Source: Udeniomyces pyricola (Eukaryota > Basidiomycota > Tremellomycetes > Cystofilobasidiales > Mrakiaceae). Taken from it: DNA of 64,000 bases. Positions 36,701 through 49,400 of this stretch are shown one piece after another (the first letter of the stretch is position 1; every line of letters begins with the position of its first letter). The stretch covers positions 310,001 through 374,000 of the forward strand of contig BCIK01000023.1 in NCBI GenBank assembly GCA_039545295.1, read 5' to 3'. The notes under the pieces were generated by a model. That model had not been told where the DNA came from. It was given only the letters and a program-made list of their open reading frames with translations, and ran no database searches. Made by a program: the position numbers and the translations under genes.

Positions 36701-37338
36701 GAAGATGATTCTCACCCTAAAGGTGTGGCTTCTTCCTCGCTTCGTATACGACTGTACGCGAGATCAGTCATTGCTAACTCAACAACTTGACATTGTCACT
36801 CCCACCTGCATAACATCTTCTAGACTCGATTCCAAAGTATTCTTCGAACCACCCAGATCCCCAAGAGGCGACTTGAATCGGGCGAGCAAGATCCAGCATA
36901 CGCAGTCGCTGTCGATAAGATGCACTCGGTGAGTCTAACCTGATGCCTTCATCGTGCCTCGTGGGACGTCTTGTTTATATTTCTCCTTGGTCTCCTACAG
37001 TCCGTCCTTGGTATTGGGAGTATCATCGAAGCGTTCCCATACTCGGTTCCCCGCTATGTACCCGAACTGGTTCGTCCTTTCTCATGTCTCCGCGGTCTTT
37101 TTGAGAGACGGGAAACAACAATGCTGACCACGGTTTTGACGATTCGTCTCCTCATCAGCTGGCCGAGCTTTCGCTTCATGCTTCAGACCCCATTCCGGTT
37201 TCGACGACGGTTCGAAAGATTGCTGCCGCGTTCAAGGCGTCCCACACTGATACGTGGCGGGCAGATCAGAAAGCGTTTGCCGAGGATCAGTTAGCGTCTC
37301 TGACCGACATGCTGTCGGGCACGTCGTACTACGCCTAG
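27747..37338 (+). CDS. BLM10: Proteasome activator BLM10/PA200 family
   Basis: This is a giant HEAT-repeat protein that caps the 20S proteasome, assists its assembly and opens its gate in nucleus and cytosol. The gene spans 9.6 kb with many short introns; the product is about 1,900-2,000 residues, the family's usual size. I propose an ATG-only exon (27747-27749), 27854-27872, then 28043 onward, giving MDEDEWKDYDSISGSDPEAF. Family landmarks are SWPNMMPYEVETLDEMDRRLD, KYPMKRERRVGLVKLYFAL, NSATFDDQMLDLFARL and TFIWALSAVFVKRW-like stretches, and RLTTVWTEDSRF. The C-terminus MLSGTSYYA ends in the Hb-Y-X signature (YYA, as in yeast Blm10) that docks into the alpha-ring pocket and opens the gate. 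Only the main landmarks and the termini were checked; internal splice sites were not all verified. Confidence 0.9.
28585..28616. repeat. Poly-C/G tract in a BLM10 intron
   Basis: A nearly pure run of C followed by CCCCGGGG lies within an intron. Such tracts recur in introns and UTRs of this window and are prone to length variation or misassembly. Confidence 0.8.
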
Positions 37339-37809
37339 AACACGGCCTGGTTCCGCTCTTTGTTCACTTTCCCCTTTTCTCGTCACCTTCACATAGCATC
37401 TCAGACTGTTACGTTTTCCATCAACCTATCTCATTTTATGTGTCAAGTGCTACGTTGCTTCCTCGCACCTGTCTCCGATATCAGCATACTTGCATCATCG
37501 GCAGACTCTTTGATCGACGGGCTCGTTGTCTCTGCTTTCTTTTTATTCCACTCGTTCTCGACGTTGTGGTGTGACTTTGTAGCTCGCTTGCGTAGGGAAC
37601 TATTGTACAGATGCTGGAGCTGAATCGCGAAGAGGAAATTGAAGAGAAATGAAAGAAAAAAGCGGTAGTAGAAGAAGGTTAGTTACATCTATGATCCGAA
37701 AGAATTCGAGTCACTCACCCAGCATCTTGAGTCATACCTGGCTAAGGGGCCAACACGCCAACACCGGCCCTACCACCACCACTCCACTTCCCTTTTCAGT
37801 CATCGTTGC
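37339..37809. other. Intergenic region, BLM10 / VAS1
   Basis: This 471-bp tandem spacer contains the BLM10 3' UTR and the VAS1 promoter. A short pyrimidine-rich CCACCACCACTCC stretch lies before the first VAS1 ATG. No gene is seen. Confidence 0.5.
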
Positions 37810-40800
37810 ATGACCCTTGGCTTTCTACGCCAATCCCTCTTCCACTTCCGTCGAACCCTTCGTCCCGAACGCTCCACCCGAGCCATCGCCCCGCTCGCTT
37901 TTCGCGCCAAAATGTCGACCCCTTCGGACGCCGCTGCTGCTACCCAACCGACTCAGGCCAACCAGCCCGCTTCGGATCCCACCTCTAAGAACGCCAGTGT
38001 GTCCCCACACCTCATCCTGTAGCTTCTATGGCAATCTCTCAGATAACCAGAATCGGCAGAGAGCTTAAACGTGTCTCTTGCTTCCTGCCTTTCTCTCTTC
38101 CCATGCATTGTCGTTCGCAGTCCGAAAGGCTGCCAAAGCCGCCGAGAAGGCTGCTAAAGCCGAGGCTAAAGCTGCTTCGGCTCCTAAAGCTCGAGCTGAG
38201 GGTGCTGCTCCCAAGGCCAAGAAGGAGAAGGCCAAGGAGCCTGAAGAGGCTCCTTTCGTTAACACGACCCCTAAGGGAGACAAGAAGGGTGCGTTTGGTC
38301 ATCTACATGGTCTTGCTCGAGCTTCCTATCATTTTCAGTGTCTCTTGGCTTTCCCTTCTGTAGTCCTCTCCCTAGATTTCATCCACCCATACGCTTGTTT
38401 GTTCCGAGACATCAACGTCTTAAGCGGAGGGTCATGATCTGCTCGATCAAGCGGTGTGTCTTCAAATACAGCAACTACTGACGCGTTCCTCGCATCCTCT
38501 GCTATCAATCGTGTCACAGACATGTCGACTCCCATGCTTACCGCTTACAATCCGATGGCTGTTGAGGCCGCGTGGTACGACTGGTGGGAGGCTCAGGGCA
38601 TGTTCAAGCCCGTGATGGGAGAGGACGGCAAGCCGAACCCTAAGGGAACCTTTGTCGTTCCTATTCCGCCACCCAACGTCACTGGTAGCCTCCACATTGG
38701 CCACGCCCTTACGATCGCTATCCAGGACTCTTTGGTCCGATGGTAAGTATTAGTATACCACACGAATCCAACATGATATGGAACTCGTTGAGAACATATA
38801 GTGAGGTACTGATGAATGCCTTGAATGCTTTTATAGGAACCGAATGAAGGGGTTGACCGTTCTCTACAACCCGGGCTATGACCACGCCGGAATTTCGACT
38901 CAGTCGGTCGTCGAGAAGCGTCTGTGGAAGGACGAGAAATTGACTAAGCACGATCTTGGAAGGGAGAAGTTCTTGACCAAAGTCTGGGCTTGGAAGGACG
39001 AGTGGGTATTCGTGTGTGCTGCAAGCGAGTAGTTCGCATGAAAGGGGAAAGAGAACAGCTAGATCATCGATTGACCTTACATTCCATCGTCTTGCCACGT
39101 CTAGGTACCAGGAGAAGATCTCAAATCAGCTCCGACGATTGGGTGCTTCGTATGACTGGGACCGAACTGCTTTCACTTTGAGCGAGGTAAGACCTGCTCA
39201 TCGAGATCAACCGTGTCTTACAACAGCTGTTTCCGACCATGAGCTGATCTTGTCTGTTGCATGCTAAACCTCAGCCCCACTCGCTGGCCGTCAACGAGGC
39301 CTTCTGCAAGCTGCACGAAGATGGTCTCATCTACCGAGAGAAACGACTTGTCAACTGGTGTGTCAGGCTCAACACGACCTTGTCCAACCTTGAGGTACGT
39401 CATTCGCCCTTCTACATCGCTTGCCGTCAAGACCAATTGAGCTTAAATTCTTTTGTTTGATGTCTCGCTCTATTTACAGGTTGACCAAAAGACTTTGACC
39501 GGCCGTACCATGCTCAATGTCCCGGGCTACGACATCAAGGAGAAGTTTGAGTTCGGTGCCATCACCAGTTTTGCCTACAAGATCGAGGGTACCGGTTCGT
39601 CCCGCTTTTCTACAGCTCATATCGCTCAAGTCGTTAGTCGAACACTAGCTTAATCTTGTTTCATTTAATTGTAGATGAGAAGATCATCGTCGCCACCACT
39701 CGACCGGAGACCATGCTTGGAGACACCGCGATTGCCGTCCACCCGGATGACACCCGATACACTGTACGTTGGCAAATTCACAATACAATGTCGCTGACTG
39801 CAAGACCTGATGCTGACACGACATGATTGCGATGTCGGCCCTATTCAGCACCTTCACGGCAAGTTTGCCACCCACCCTTTCATCCCCTCGCGACGAATCC
39901 CCATTATCACCGACCCCATCACGGTCGACATGGCGTTCGGAACGGGAGCCGTCAAGATCACCCCCGCTCACGACCAGAACGATTACGAATGTGGAAAGAG
40001 GCACGACCTTGAGTTCATCAACATCATGAACGATGACGGAACCTTCAACGAAAACGCGGGCGAGCGATTTAAGGTGCGTCAGGCGATTTGTAAAGTATTG
40101 CAGCGATTGATGTTGATGTTTGAGTAAGAGAAGAAACACACGCTGATGCCCAATGGTGTGTGGTTGGATCGAGCAGGGCATGAAGCGATTCCATGCTAGG
40201 GTCGCTGTCCTCAAGGCTCTTGAGGAGGAGGGTCTCTACATTGAGACCAAGGACAACCCTATGCAAATTCCCATCTGCAGGTAGGCGGGATTTTTTTTTT
40301 GACAGCCTGTAATCATTCATCCAGCTGATATGCCTTACTGTTGTCAACGTTTTTCTAGCAAATCCGGAGACGTCATCGAGTCGATTCTCAAGCCTCAGTG
40401 GTGGGTCAACTGCAAGCCGCTCGCTGAGGAGGCCATCAAGGTTCGCCTAACCATAACCATCCCATGCCCTTTGTCCATATCAAGATACTTACATACACAT
40501 CTATCCACACTTGCACTTCAGCGAACCCGAGCTGGCGAGATGTCGATTGCGCCCAAGCAGAACGAGGCCGACTGGTACCGATGGATGGAGAACATGCAGG
40601 ACTGGTGTATCTCTCGACAGCTCTGGTGGGGACACCGATGCCCCGCTTACCTTGTCAACATTGAAGGAGAGGGAGCCCCTGATGTACGTTGTACTATTTC
40701 CCACAAATCTGGGCCGTTCAGTACTGATGACTAATTGACAATACATACACTGTCTGCCTTTCGCTCTCCTTTAGGCTTCCGACAACGCTCACTGGGTCGT

Positions 40801-43061
40801 CGGTCGAACGATCGAAGAGGCCACTGAGCGAGCTCAGAAGCTCGCTAACGGCAAGAAGTTCACCCTCAGCCAGGATGACGACGTGCTCGATACTTGGTTC
40901 TCATCTGGTCTCTGGCCGTTTGCCATCATGGGCTGGCCCAAGGAGGTTCGTTTGGCCCGAAATAGCACAATGCTTCGCCTGTAGTCATCCGTAACTAAAA
41001 TCTCTCCCCACCCCCTTCGTTTCCCCTTTGTTCAGACTGAGGACGTCAAGAACTTCTACCCTGCTTCGCTCCTTGAGACCGGATGGGATATCCTCTTCTT
41101 CTGGGTTGCCCGAATGGTCTTCTTTGGTATTCACCTTACCGGCCAGATGCCCTTCAAGGAGGTCTACTGCCACGCCATGATCCGAGACGCCCACGGCCGA
41201 AAGATGTCCAAGTCGCTTGGTAACGTCATTGACCCGATCGACGTCATGGAAGGTTGCACGCTTGAGGCTCTTCACGAGCAGCTCAAGGCTGGTAACCTCG
41301 ACGATCGGGAGATTGCCAAGGCCAGGCAGGGTCAGGCCAAGGACTTCCCCAAGGGTATTCCCCAGTGCGGAACCGATGCTCTTCGATTCGCCCTTTGCGC
41401 CTATTCGGCGGGAGGTACGTTCAACTCTCTCCTGATCTGCTTTGTGACAGGACATGCTACTAACGTACGTTTCTTAATTTGCATAGGTCGGGATATCAAC
41501 CTCGAGATTCTTCGAGTCGAGGGTTACCGAAAGTTCTGCAACAAGCTGTGGAACGCGACCAGGTTCGCCATGCTCAAGCTGGATGGAGAGTTTGTTCCTA
41601 CACCGACTTCCAAGGTGAGTGAACCGGTTACTCAACTCCGCCAGATGGACGATTGACTTGAATTGATCTGACTCTTTTCGGTTCTGTTCGCTCACATTGT
41701 ATGTGTGTTCGGTCCTCTAGCCGACTGGTAAGGAGAGCATTGCGGAGCAGTGGATCCTTCACAAGCTCAACCTCACCGCCATCGAGACCAACAAGCAGCT
41801 CGCCGAGCGAAACTTCTACGCCGCCACCTCGTGCGTGTACTCGTTCTGGTTGTACGAGCTCTGCGATGTCTTCATCGAGGCCATTAAGCCTATGACCGAC
41901 GAGGCCGCCGCTCCCGAGGTCCGACTTTCGGCTCAGCAGACGCTTTACACCTGTCTCGACGAGGGTCTCCGACTGCTTCACCCCTTCATGCCTTACGTTA
42001 CCGAGGAGCTCTGGCAGCGATTGCCCCGACGACCCGAAGACAAGTGCCCATCAATCTCGCTCGCCGCCTTCCCCGAGGAGGTAGGTTCTCCATTTTCTCG
42101 CTCATGGGGACTCATCATCCCAATCCTGGCCTCTCGGGTGATGTCATTAAATATCGTGACTAATCAAAAAGAGTTGTTATTTTATTCGATTCACCTGCAA
42201 CAGTCTGCCGAATCCGCGTTCCCTCAGGCCGAGAAGGACTTTGATCTCGTCTTTGCCTGCATCAAGTCGGCTCGATCGCTTGCTGGTCTCTACAACATCC
42301 AGTCGGGTCTTGAGGGTAGGCTGTCGTTCATAAGTGTCCTGTGTCTGTCCTAGAAGCGTGGCTGACAACTTTGTATCCTTTGTGTCAATGCTCCTGTCGG
42401 TCTGCCGTCTTTCAGTCTACATCCAGTCCAACGATTCGCGTATCAACACTCTCCTTGATGGCCAGATGCAGGTCCTCAGTGCTCTCACCAAAGGCTGCAA
42501 GTCCGCCGAGGTTCTCAAGAACGTGAACGATGTTCCCGAGGGATGCGCATCTGAAGTCGTCACTGCCGATGTCACTGTCTACCTGATGGTCAAGGTACGC
42601 TGGACCCCGCATCATGCATCTCAAATGATGTACACGCGTCCTTTGAACGTAAAGTGGTCTGACCCGAAGCCACACAATTTCTCTTTTTTGATCTTTCCCG
42701 CGTGAATCAACACGCACAGGGCAAGGTCAACCTTGAGCAAGAAGTCTCCAAGATCCAAAAGAAGGTTGACATCGCCCAGGGGTCCGCTACGAAGCTTCGA
42801 ACGGCTCAGGCCGCGCCCGATTACTCGACTAAGATTCCTCAGGCCGTCCAGGAGGCCAACGTCGATAAGGTCCGTCATCTACCTAGCTTCTCTTGTCGCG
42901 TCTTTTCTGTCTTTGTTTGTCTTCCTCTTTCTTTTTTTCGCTAACGTGTGAGTTTTCCTTCTTTTTTTTTTCCTCACCTCGGGTTTCACCAGCTGCGACT
43001 TCTCGATTCCGAGATTGAGAACCTGAACAGGTCGATGGAGATGTTCCTCCAGCTCAAGTAA
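37810..43061 (+). CDS. VAS1: Valyl-tRNA synthetase, probable cytosolic and mitochondrial forms
   Basis: This class I synthetase charges tRNA-Val. The Rossmann fold carries the HIGH motif at 38693-38704 ([10 protein letters not shown]) and the KMSKS motif at 41201-41215 ([10 protein letters not shown]). [33 protein letters not shown] and [20 protein letters not shown] [17 protein letters not shown] are also typical of ValRS. The editing domain lies between about 39.5 and 40.1 kb with [12 protein letters not shown]. The C-terminal arm has the coiled-coil [15 protein letters not shown]. Two in-frame ATGs are present: 37810 adds an Arg-rich, acid-free leader ([15 protein letters not shown]) typical of a mitochondrial presequence, and 37912 starts the cytosolic [10 protein letters not shown] form. 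This mirrors yeast VAS1. An Ala/Lys-rich linker (38121-38288) precedes the catalytic core. Confidence 0.95.
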
Positions 43062-43492
43062 AGAGGAACAGAGAAAGAGGAAGAGGTGGATGGAGAGTTT
43101 GGGACGAGCTTGTAGAATGCACGGCGGTTTTTTAATGTACAGGAATCGTAGAGACGAAGGGGAGGGGGGGGGGGGAGTCCTGAAAGTGAGAATCCAGTCT
43201 TGCAAAGAGAACGTGATTGGACGACGATGTATGTGTCTCAGCAGCAGTCATCATAGAGAGACTGTGAGGGATCAATGCTCTTGATTTGTCCCACGATTTC
43301 ACTTGTGATGCAAGGTTGATAGAAAAGATATTGATCGTGAAACAAAGCACATATTCAAAGATTAAAGTGATACACATAACACCCCCCCCCCCACTCCCCG
43401 GGCGCTTTGCCTGGTCTTACTGCTGCTTCCTTCTGCCTATCTCTTCTTACAATCCTCTACACCATGCACCATAAATGTACCCCAAACTTGAC
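43062..43492. other. Convergent intergenic region, VAS1 / TAF12
   Basis: This 431-bp 3' to 3' spacer contains a G-run near 43161-43176 and a C-run at about 43382-43392. No gene is recognised. Confidence 0.55.
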
Positions 43493-44698
43493 TCATTTAG
43501 ACCGTTTGAGTTGCTGACTCTTTGCCAGATTAACGGCGGCGATCCGTTGAGCATGTGTGCTGAGAGCGGGGGCTCGCCGAGCACTGTTGGCACTGCTGTT
43601 CGAACTTGGGACGTCCATGGTGGATAGACCTGGTACACGGATGTTGTGGTTCCGCTCTGTTGTTGACGAAGATGGAGAGAGAGAATGTGGACAACACATC
43701 GAGCCAAGAAGAAAGGAATGAAGACGTGTCAAAGGAGGGAATCCAGATGGAGAAGAAAAAGGAACAAACAATCTCGACTTGGATCATCTGGTGGGAAAAG
43801 ATATAAAAAAAAAATGGGAAAGGGGGAGAAAGAAAGAGGGAGAGCAGCTGACCGAGGTGGAATTGGAGGTCGCGGACTTCGAGCACGTTCGATTTCCGAT
43901 GCTTGGCAAGGCGTGAGGCGAAATGGGTAGCCGAGTCGACGAGTTCATCGACTAGTTCCAATACGAGCTGCATAAAAAGAGGATGAGTCGTGACAAGAGG
44001 AACGAAAAAAAAAAACGAGAGAAAAAAAAGTAGAGAAAGGACAACGGAAAGAGGGGAAAGCAGAGGAATAGAATCAGTACCGTACGATCAGGCTCAATTT
44101 ACCAGTACGTACATGCACCAACACTCGAAAGCCTTCCTCCCCCTCCCTCCTCCCCTTGCCTTTTCCAAGCAAGCAATGACTCACATCCTCAACGGCATCT
44201 TCCAAGACCTCTCCCTTTTCTACGCTCTCCACAACATCCCTCAGCTTCCTTTTTCGGTCTCCGCCTCCTCGATCCGGCACGGTCGGCGCCAGAACTCCCC
44301 ATCCAGCACCGGGTCTCGTCAGATGACTGGGAGTGCCCAGCACACTGGATCCTGCTGCGAGTCCACCACTCAACGTCGGTCGAGCTCCAGCTCCTCCCAG
44401 CGGATGGGGTTGAGGCAAGTTTGGGTTGGGAAAGTTGAGCGTCGAGGGTTGGGGTGGAACGCCGGGGGTACCCGTACTGCTCCCTGGAACGCTGATGTTG
44501 CCGAGGGGAGAAGCGGTTCGCTGGAGGTTGGATCCGGGGGGAGGAAGTTTCTGTTGGAGCTGAGGCTGGGTCAAATTGGGGTTGGTCGAAACCGGTGGGG
44601 TCGCTCTGTTGGGTTGCCCTGGCACGAGAGATGTCGAACCGACGACACCGGCAACTTGCTGTTGCTGTTGCTTTTGTTGTTGCTGCTGTTGCTGTTGT

Positions 44699-44730
<32 letters not shown>

Positions 44731-45252
44731 GAGTTGCTGCTGTTGTCGAGCTCGATTTGGAGGTAGTTGAAGATTAGGGAGAGCGGGGGAGGGAACATTG
44801 GGGTTGCTATTGTTGGCAGAAGCGGCAGCTGCTGCTATACCGGGTCCTTTTTGGAGAGCTTGATACCGCGACCAGAGAGCTTGCAGTTGAGGTTGCTGGG
44901 TTGGGGAAAAATCAGCATCGCAAGAGTAGATCACAGTACCAAAAGAAGATTCAGAAGGGTATGCGATATCAAAGTCAATCAGCGAGTCAGTCATGGGTTT
45001 GCATGAAGAAACGCGTAGTTATCTCCATAGCCGGCTTCGTGAGTGACGCGACTTGGCCGTTGTACTTACAGCCGCCAAGGTCGTCGCTCGTTGGGCTTCG
45101 GACATGGCTTGTAAGCTCTGAATGAGCTGAACTTGAGCCGCCCTTGCTTGCTGTTGACTAGCGGTCGTGACGGGTGGTCTCGGTGCTTGATTTGGAACGG
45201 GAGAAGGACCAGTTTGAGCCGACATGTTGGGTAGGGACGCGTTGGAGGCTCC

Positions 45253-45285
<33 letters not shown>

Positions 45286-45453
45286 TTGCTGTTGCTGCTG
45301 TTGCTGCTGTAGTTGTTGTTGCTGTTGCTGCTGATGTTGCTGTTGTTGTTGTTGCTGTTGTTGTNNCTGTTGCTGTTGTTGTTGCTGTTGTTGTTGCTGT
45401 TGTTGTTGCTGCTGTTGCTGCTGCTGTTGTTGCTGTTGCTGCTGCTGCTGCTG

Positions 45454-45484
<31 letters not shown>

Positions 45485-46011
45485 TGGCCGGCTCCCGCCG
45501 CTCGGGTCTGATTAAGATATTGCGAGATCTGAGGACCATACGAGGCCATCAAAGCCCGGAACTAAAGTGATACGTAAGAAACCAACATGAGAAAGCGTCA
45601 TATCAGCAAGCGATATTCGCATGACACATTGTGGGTACGATTCGAATCGGGATGGGAGACCGAGAACGGACCTGGATGAGTTGCTGCTCGTTGAGTTGGT
45701 TCCTCTTGAAGAGATCGACTAGGTGAGGGATACTCATGTTGGGGAGCCCACTAGGGGCGCCACTAGTTCCTTGGCCAGCTGCCAGTCCAGCCTAAATACA
45801 AGCGAGGGAACGAGAGGAGATGGCAAGGAAACGTCAGGACCTTAGCGAGCTCGCACAGCAGCAGGCAACGGACGACGATGACGGATGAGGGCGAGCCCGG
45901 GCGGAAACGAGTCGGAGAGCAACGTACGGCAGCCTGACCCCGCTGCTGGAGGAGACGGGCCTGGAGGGCAGCCTGCTGTTGCTGAGGGGTCTGTTGAGGA
46001 GGATTGGACAT
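43493..46011 (-). CDS. TAF12: TFIID/SAGA subunit TAF12 (histone-fold)
   Basis: TAF12 pairs with TAF4 (TFIID) or Ada1 (SAGA) through an H2B-like histone fold in the nucleus. The N-terminal exon starts MSNPPQQTPQQQQ. It is followed by LPNMSIPHLVDLFKRNQLNE and two long glutamine tracts (45254-45485 and 44653-44745). The histone fold spans three exons: KRKLRDVVESVEKGEVLEDAVED, LVLELVDELVDSATHFASRLAKHRKS plus NVLEVRDLQFHL, then ERNHNIRVPG. This is the diagnostic TAF12 sequence (family [28 protein letters not shown]). The C-terminus ends LAKSQQLKRSK. The sequence has two undetermined bases (45365-45366) inside the first Gln tract, so that tract's length is not established. Confidence 0.93.
44653..44745 (-). 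repeat. CAG/CAA glutamine tract, TAF12 distal copy
   Basis: About 30 codons of mixed CAA/CAG, with a Lys interruption, encode poly-Gln just before VAGVVGSTSLVPG. In other frames it reads as poly-Leu or poly-Cys, which is not coding. Confidence 0.9.
45254..45485 (-). repeat. Long CAG/CAA glutamine tract with assembly gap, TAF12
   Basis: About 77 codons of mixed CAG/CAA with rare His and Leu interruptions follow QTRAAGAG in TAF12. Two 'n' bases at 45365-45366 mark unresolved sequence, so the true repeat number is uncertain. Confidence 0.92.
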
Positions 46012-46436
46012 GTGGTGATGGGGGATGGATGGATGGGTGGGTGGATGACTGGAATGGGTGGATGACTGGATGAGTTGAATTGTCGGGATGAATGATTGTA
46101 TGGATTCACACCGTTACAGTGACTAACTTGATTGTCAATACTTGAAGGATTTAAAGTTAAAAAAAATAATAATCATGATTCTTGAAATCCATGCTGATTC
46201 TAGAATTAAGAAAAATCCTGACTTTGAAGGGATCCAAAGCTTTGAACTCCACCTATTGATCGAGTCCAGCTATCTGAGTTTGCTCTTTCTGTAACTTGTA
46301 CATGATGTAATAATCCACCCGTAACTTTGGTTCTGTTGATCTGGTTCTTTTTTCATCTGACTTTGCCATTCTCACTCCATCCGTCATCTTCATCCACAAA
46401 TCCATTTCACACAAACATACACAGCTTGCCCTGCTA
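46012..46436. promoter_or_regulatory. TAF12 upstream region
   Basis: This 425-bp region lies between the TAF12 start and the stop of the next minus-strand gene. The stretch 46130-46260 is clearly AT-richer than the surroundings, with A-runs and AATAATAAT, and a GGATG/GGTGG repeat lies near 46020-46075. No gene is seen. Confidence 0.5.
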
Positions 46437-49400
46437 CTACACACGACCCCACTTGACCCTGCTCAACTCCTCCAGACACTCCTCACACCTCAACGTCACC
46501 TCCTTGACGTACTCTAACAAAGGCTTCAAGTTCTCCGGCGTCAGCTCCAACTTCTCGCTTTCGTCCTCCCGATCTGACCAGGACCCCCTCCGGGAGCCCG
46601 GAGTGGATGTCGCCTCCGACAAGGCTGATTTGGGCGAAAGGTATTGCATCGACGACGTTCGAGTAGGAAGGGGGGGAAGCGGTGGGGGTGGAGATTCCTT
46701 GCGACGGGACGACGACAGAGGTTTTGATGTCGGCCCCTTGGCTCGCGATCGCAGTGTCGAGTTTTTGTCGAGCGCAAGGTTTTGTTGAGATGATGCAGGT
46801 GTAGCTTGTCTGCTGCGGGAGGACACAGGGGATGCGTTTGGATCGGGTGTCGCTCGACCACTCAGGCTCAAGTCCTCATCATCAAGGCTCATTCGGTCCC
46901 AGTCCGTATCGCTCTCCCCTGCTTGGGCTCCTACGGTGGCTGATATCCCGTCTCGAGTCGAGGAAGATGGGAGACTTGTTTCGTTGACGTTGACCCGATT
47001 GCTCGACTTGCTTCTCGCAGACACCCTCCTGTTCTCGTTGCCTCCACTGCCAAAGCGAAAGATGCTTGCCAGCGACGGCCGACGAGGGCTCTTCCTCGTA
47101 GCGCCACTCCCGAAGCTTGGATCACTCCGTCGGGCGAGAGGGTCCGAGACTGACCGCTTGCCGTCGGGACTCATCATGTAGTTGTCCTTGTCCCCCTCGC
47201 CTTCGTCGTCTGACCCCATTCGAAGAGAGCGTAGGAAATCTTTGAACCCCTTGACAGGCTTCGAGGACCGCTTGACCTTCTTCCCGTCTCCATTAGTCGG
47301 GCCTGTCGTCGACGTTGGGACGGCAAGTGTGCTGTATTTGGTCGGGAGGGAGTCGGCTCCTGAGCTGTGATTAGGGTGGATTGGGCTCGGCCGAGGAAGA
47401 ATACTGGATCTCGGACCATAAGGCTTGATAGCATGTTCGACTGGAGTCGTTAGCATCATTCGGAGGACTTCGAGTTGTCGCTTGCTGAGGTCGTTCTTTG
47501 TCTCTTTGAAACCGTCCCTTAGCAACATGGGCCCATCGGAAAGGCTCACGGCCTGGGTGATACCATCCGAAGAGGGCACATGAGCTATGGCGGTGGTTGT
47601 GGTGAAAGTGATGGCTCGCGTGCGGGAAGAGTTAGACTCGGCCATGGAGACCCTATTCTGGGCGGATGATGAGGGTGTCTCTCCAGAGCCGAGCTCAAGA
47701 AGGACTGATGCCATTTCCCAGTAGAGCGAGTAGTGGGAATCGATGACGGCAACTTGGGGTGGGACTGAAGGTGACGCAAGAGCGGAAGAACGAGTGGGAG
47801 GAGAAGCAAATGGAGAAGGCTGAATGGGTGTGGGCGTTGTATGATCATCAGACGAAGCCACGAGTAAGGAGCGGAGTTGGTCGTGGCGATGTTGGAGAGT
47901 TTTGAGATCTGCAGGCGGATAAGTAGAGAATTTCGGTCTCCTTGACAACGTCAGCCGCTTACCGCTGAGATGACCCTAGACCACATGTGTCTGATAGAAT
48001 CTTGACTGACCTTCGACCCGGGCAGCAAACTCTCGCACAACGCCGACCTTTTCTCTCAAGGCCTTCTGTGCCGACGCGACACGCGAGGGTATCCTAAGAT
48101 CACTCAAACTGTTCCTTCTTGTCACGCCATGGACGGAAGGAACGCTTATCGACCTTGTGAGCTCGGGCTCGAGCAGAGGAGTAGACGTTCTTCTCGATGG
48201 GTCGTTGGATATGTGAGCCCCGTCCTTGGAGTTGTGCCCATCGGCGGACCGTGAAGGATTTTGGTTGGCGTAGGGGATAGAGTTGACAGACGCCGACGGT
48301 CGATGCGCCTTTCGATTCAGGGAAGCGACGCGGTTTCCATCGGTCGAAGGGCGGCGGTTTGTCGGTTCAGCTGAAGAAGGATCAAGTAATGATGGATGTT
48401 GACTCATATGCGGCTCTAAGGGCCGACGAGGATGTGTAGGAAGCGGTGGAGGAGGCATGTGGGCCGTGGCTGAGGGGATTCGAGGTTTCACCTTGATAGT
48501 GGCAGAGTTGGATCGGGTTGGGAGATGAAAGTTGATGGATTGCGGATGCTGATACGGGCTGGCCGAGGGCGAGACAGGGCCCGACGGCTTAGGAAGACTG
48601 GAAGGCTGATCTGCAGGGATGAATCCGGAGGAGACAAACAATGGAGGTGAAGGGGGAGGAGGCGCAGTCAAAGTCGGGAGACCAGAGGTGACCGAGGTTG
48701 GACGCGGTCGAGAAGATGAAGATAGACGCTTTTGAATGTTGCCAAATCCTCGAGCTAAATACTGTCTCGGTGAGCTCAGACCAGTAGCTTCGGGAACGTC
48801 GGTTGAGATGCTTAGCGGTGTTGTGCGGAGGCCATTGCCCTTGTCAGAGCTTCCTGCTGCGAACGCGTCTGAGTCATCCTTCTTGTTCACTCGTCGGTGG
48901 CCGGTCGCGTCCGGAGGTTTCCCTTTGGAACTCTGACCTTTTGATGAGCCTTCTCTGCTGCTACAAGAAAGATGGAGTGACGTGCTGGATTGGCTGGGCT
49001 GATTAGATGGTTTAGGAGACGAGGCAGAGAAGGAGGACAATGCGGGTTCGATGGGCTGAGTCGGTGAATGGGTCGTGTGGTGGGGATAGACAGGATGAGG
49101 AGATGTAATGAATCTAGGCTGGGAGTATGGCGAGAGTGAGGCAGGTGATGCGGTGTTTGCAGAGGAAGATGGATCCCTGGGGGCTGCTGTTGGATCGAAA
49201 TGGCGAGGGGTTGTTGGGAATGAAAGGGTTGTTGGATCGTCCTCGACACCTTCTTCCGACGCCCTACGTTTGCCCTTGTCAACCTTCGACCGGACGGTTG
49301 ATGAGACTACTTCTCGTTCGGTACAGTTTCCTTCGTCAGGTTGGTTACCAACGTCGTCCTCGTCCGAGAGCCAATTTGATTCGGCGAAGCTGACGGGACT

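Noticed and set aside
38335..38535. Antisense frame over the long VAS1 intron as a nested gene
   Set aside because: No start context, motif or splice sites; it overlaps the intron and the following exon of VAS1.
44074..44994. Long minus frame taken as a separate gene
   Set aside because: It is the internal Gln-rich exon of TAF12 read into flanking introns on both sides, not an independent gene.
46327..46788. 153-codon + frame opposite the large orphan
   Set aside because: It is antisense to the C-terminal exon of the minus-strand gene and has no independent support.
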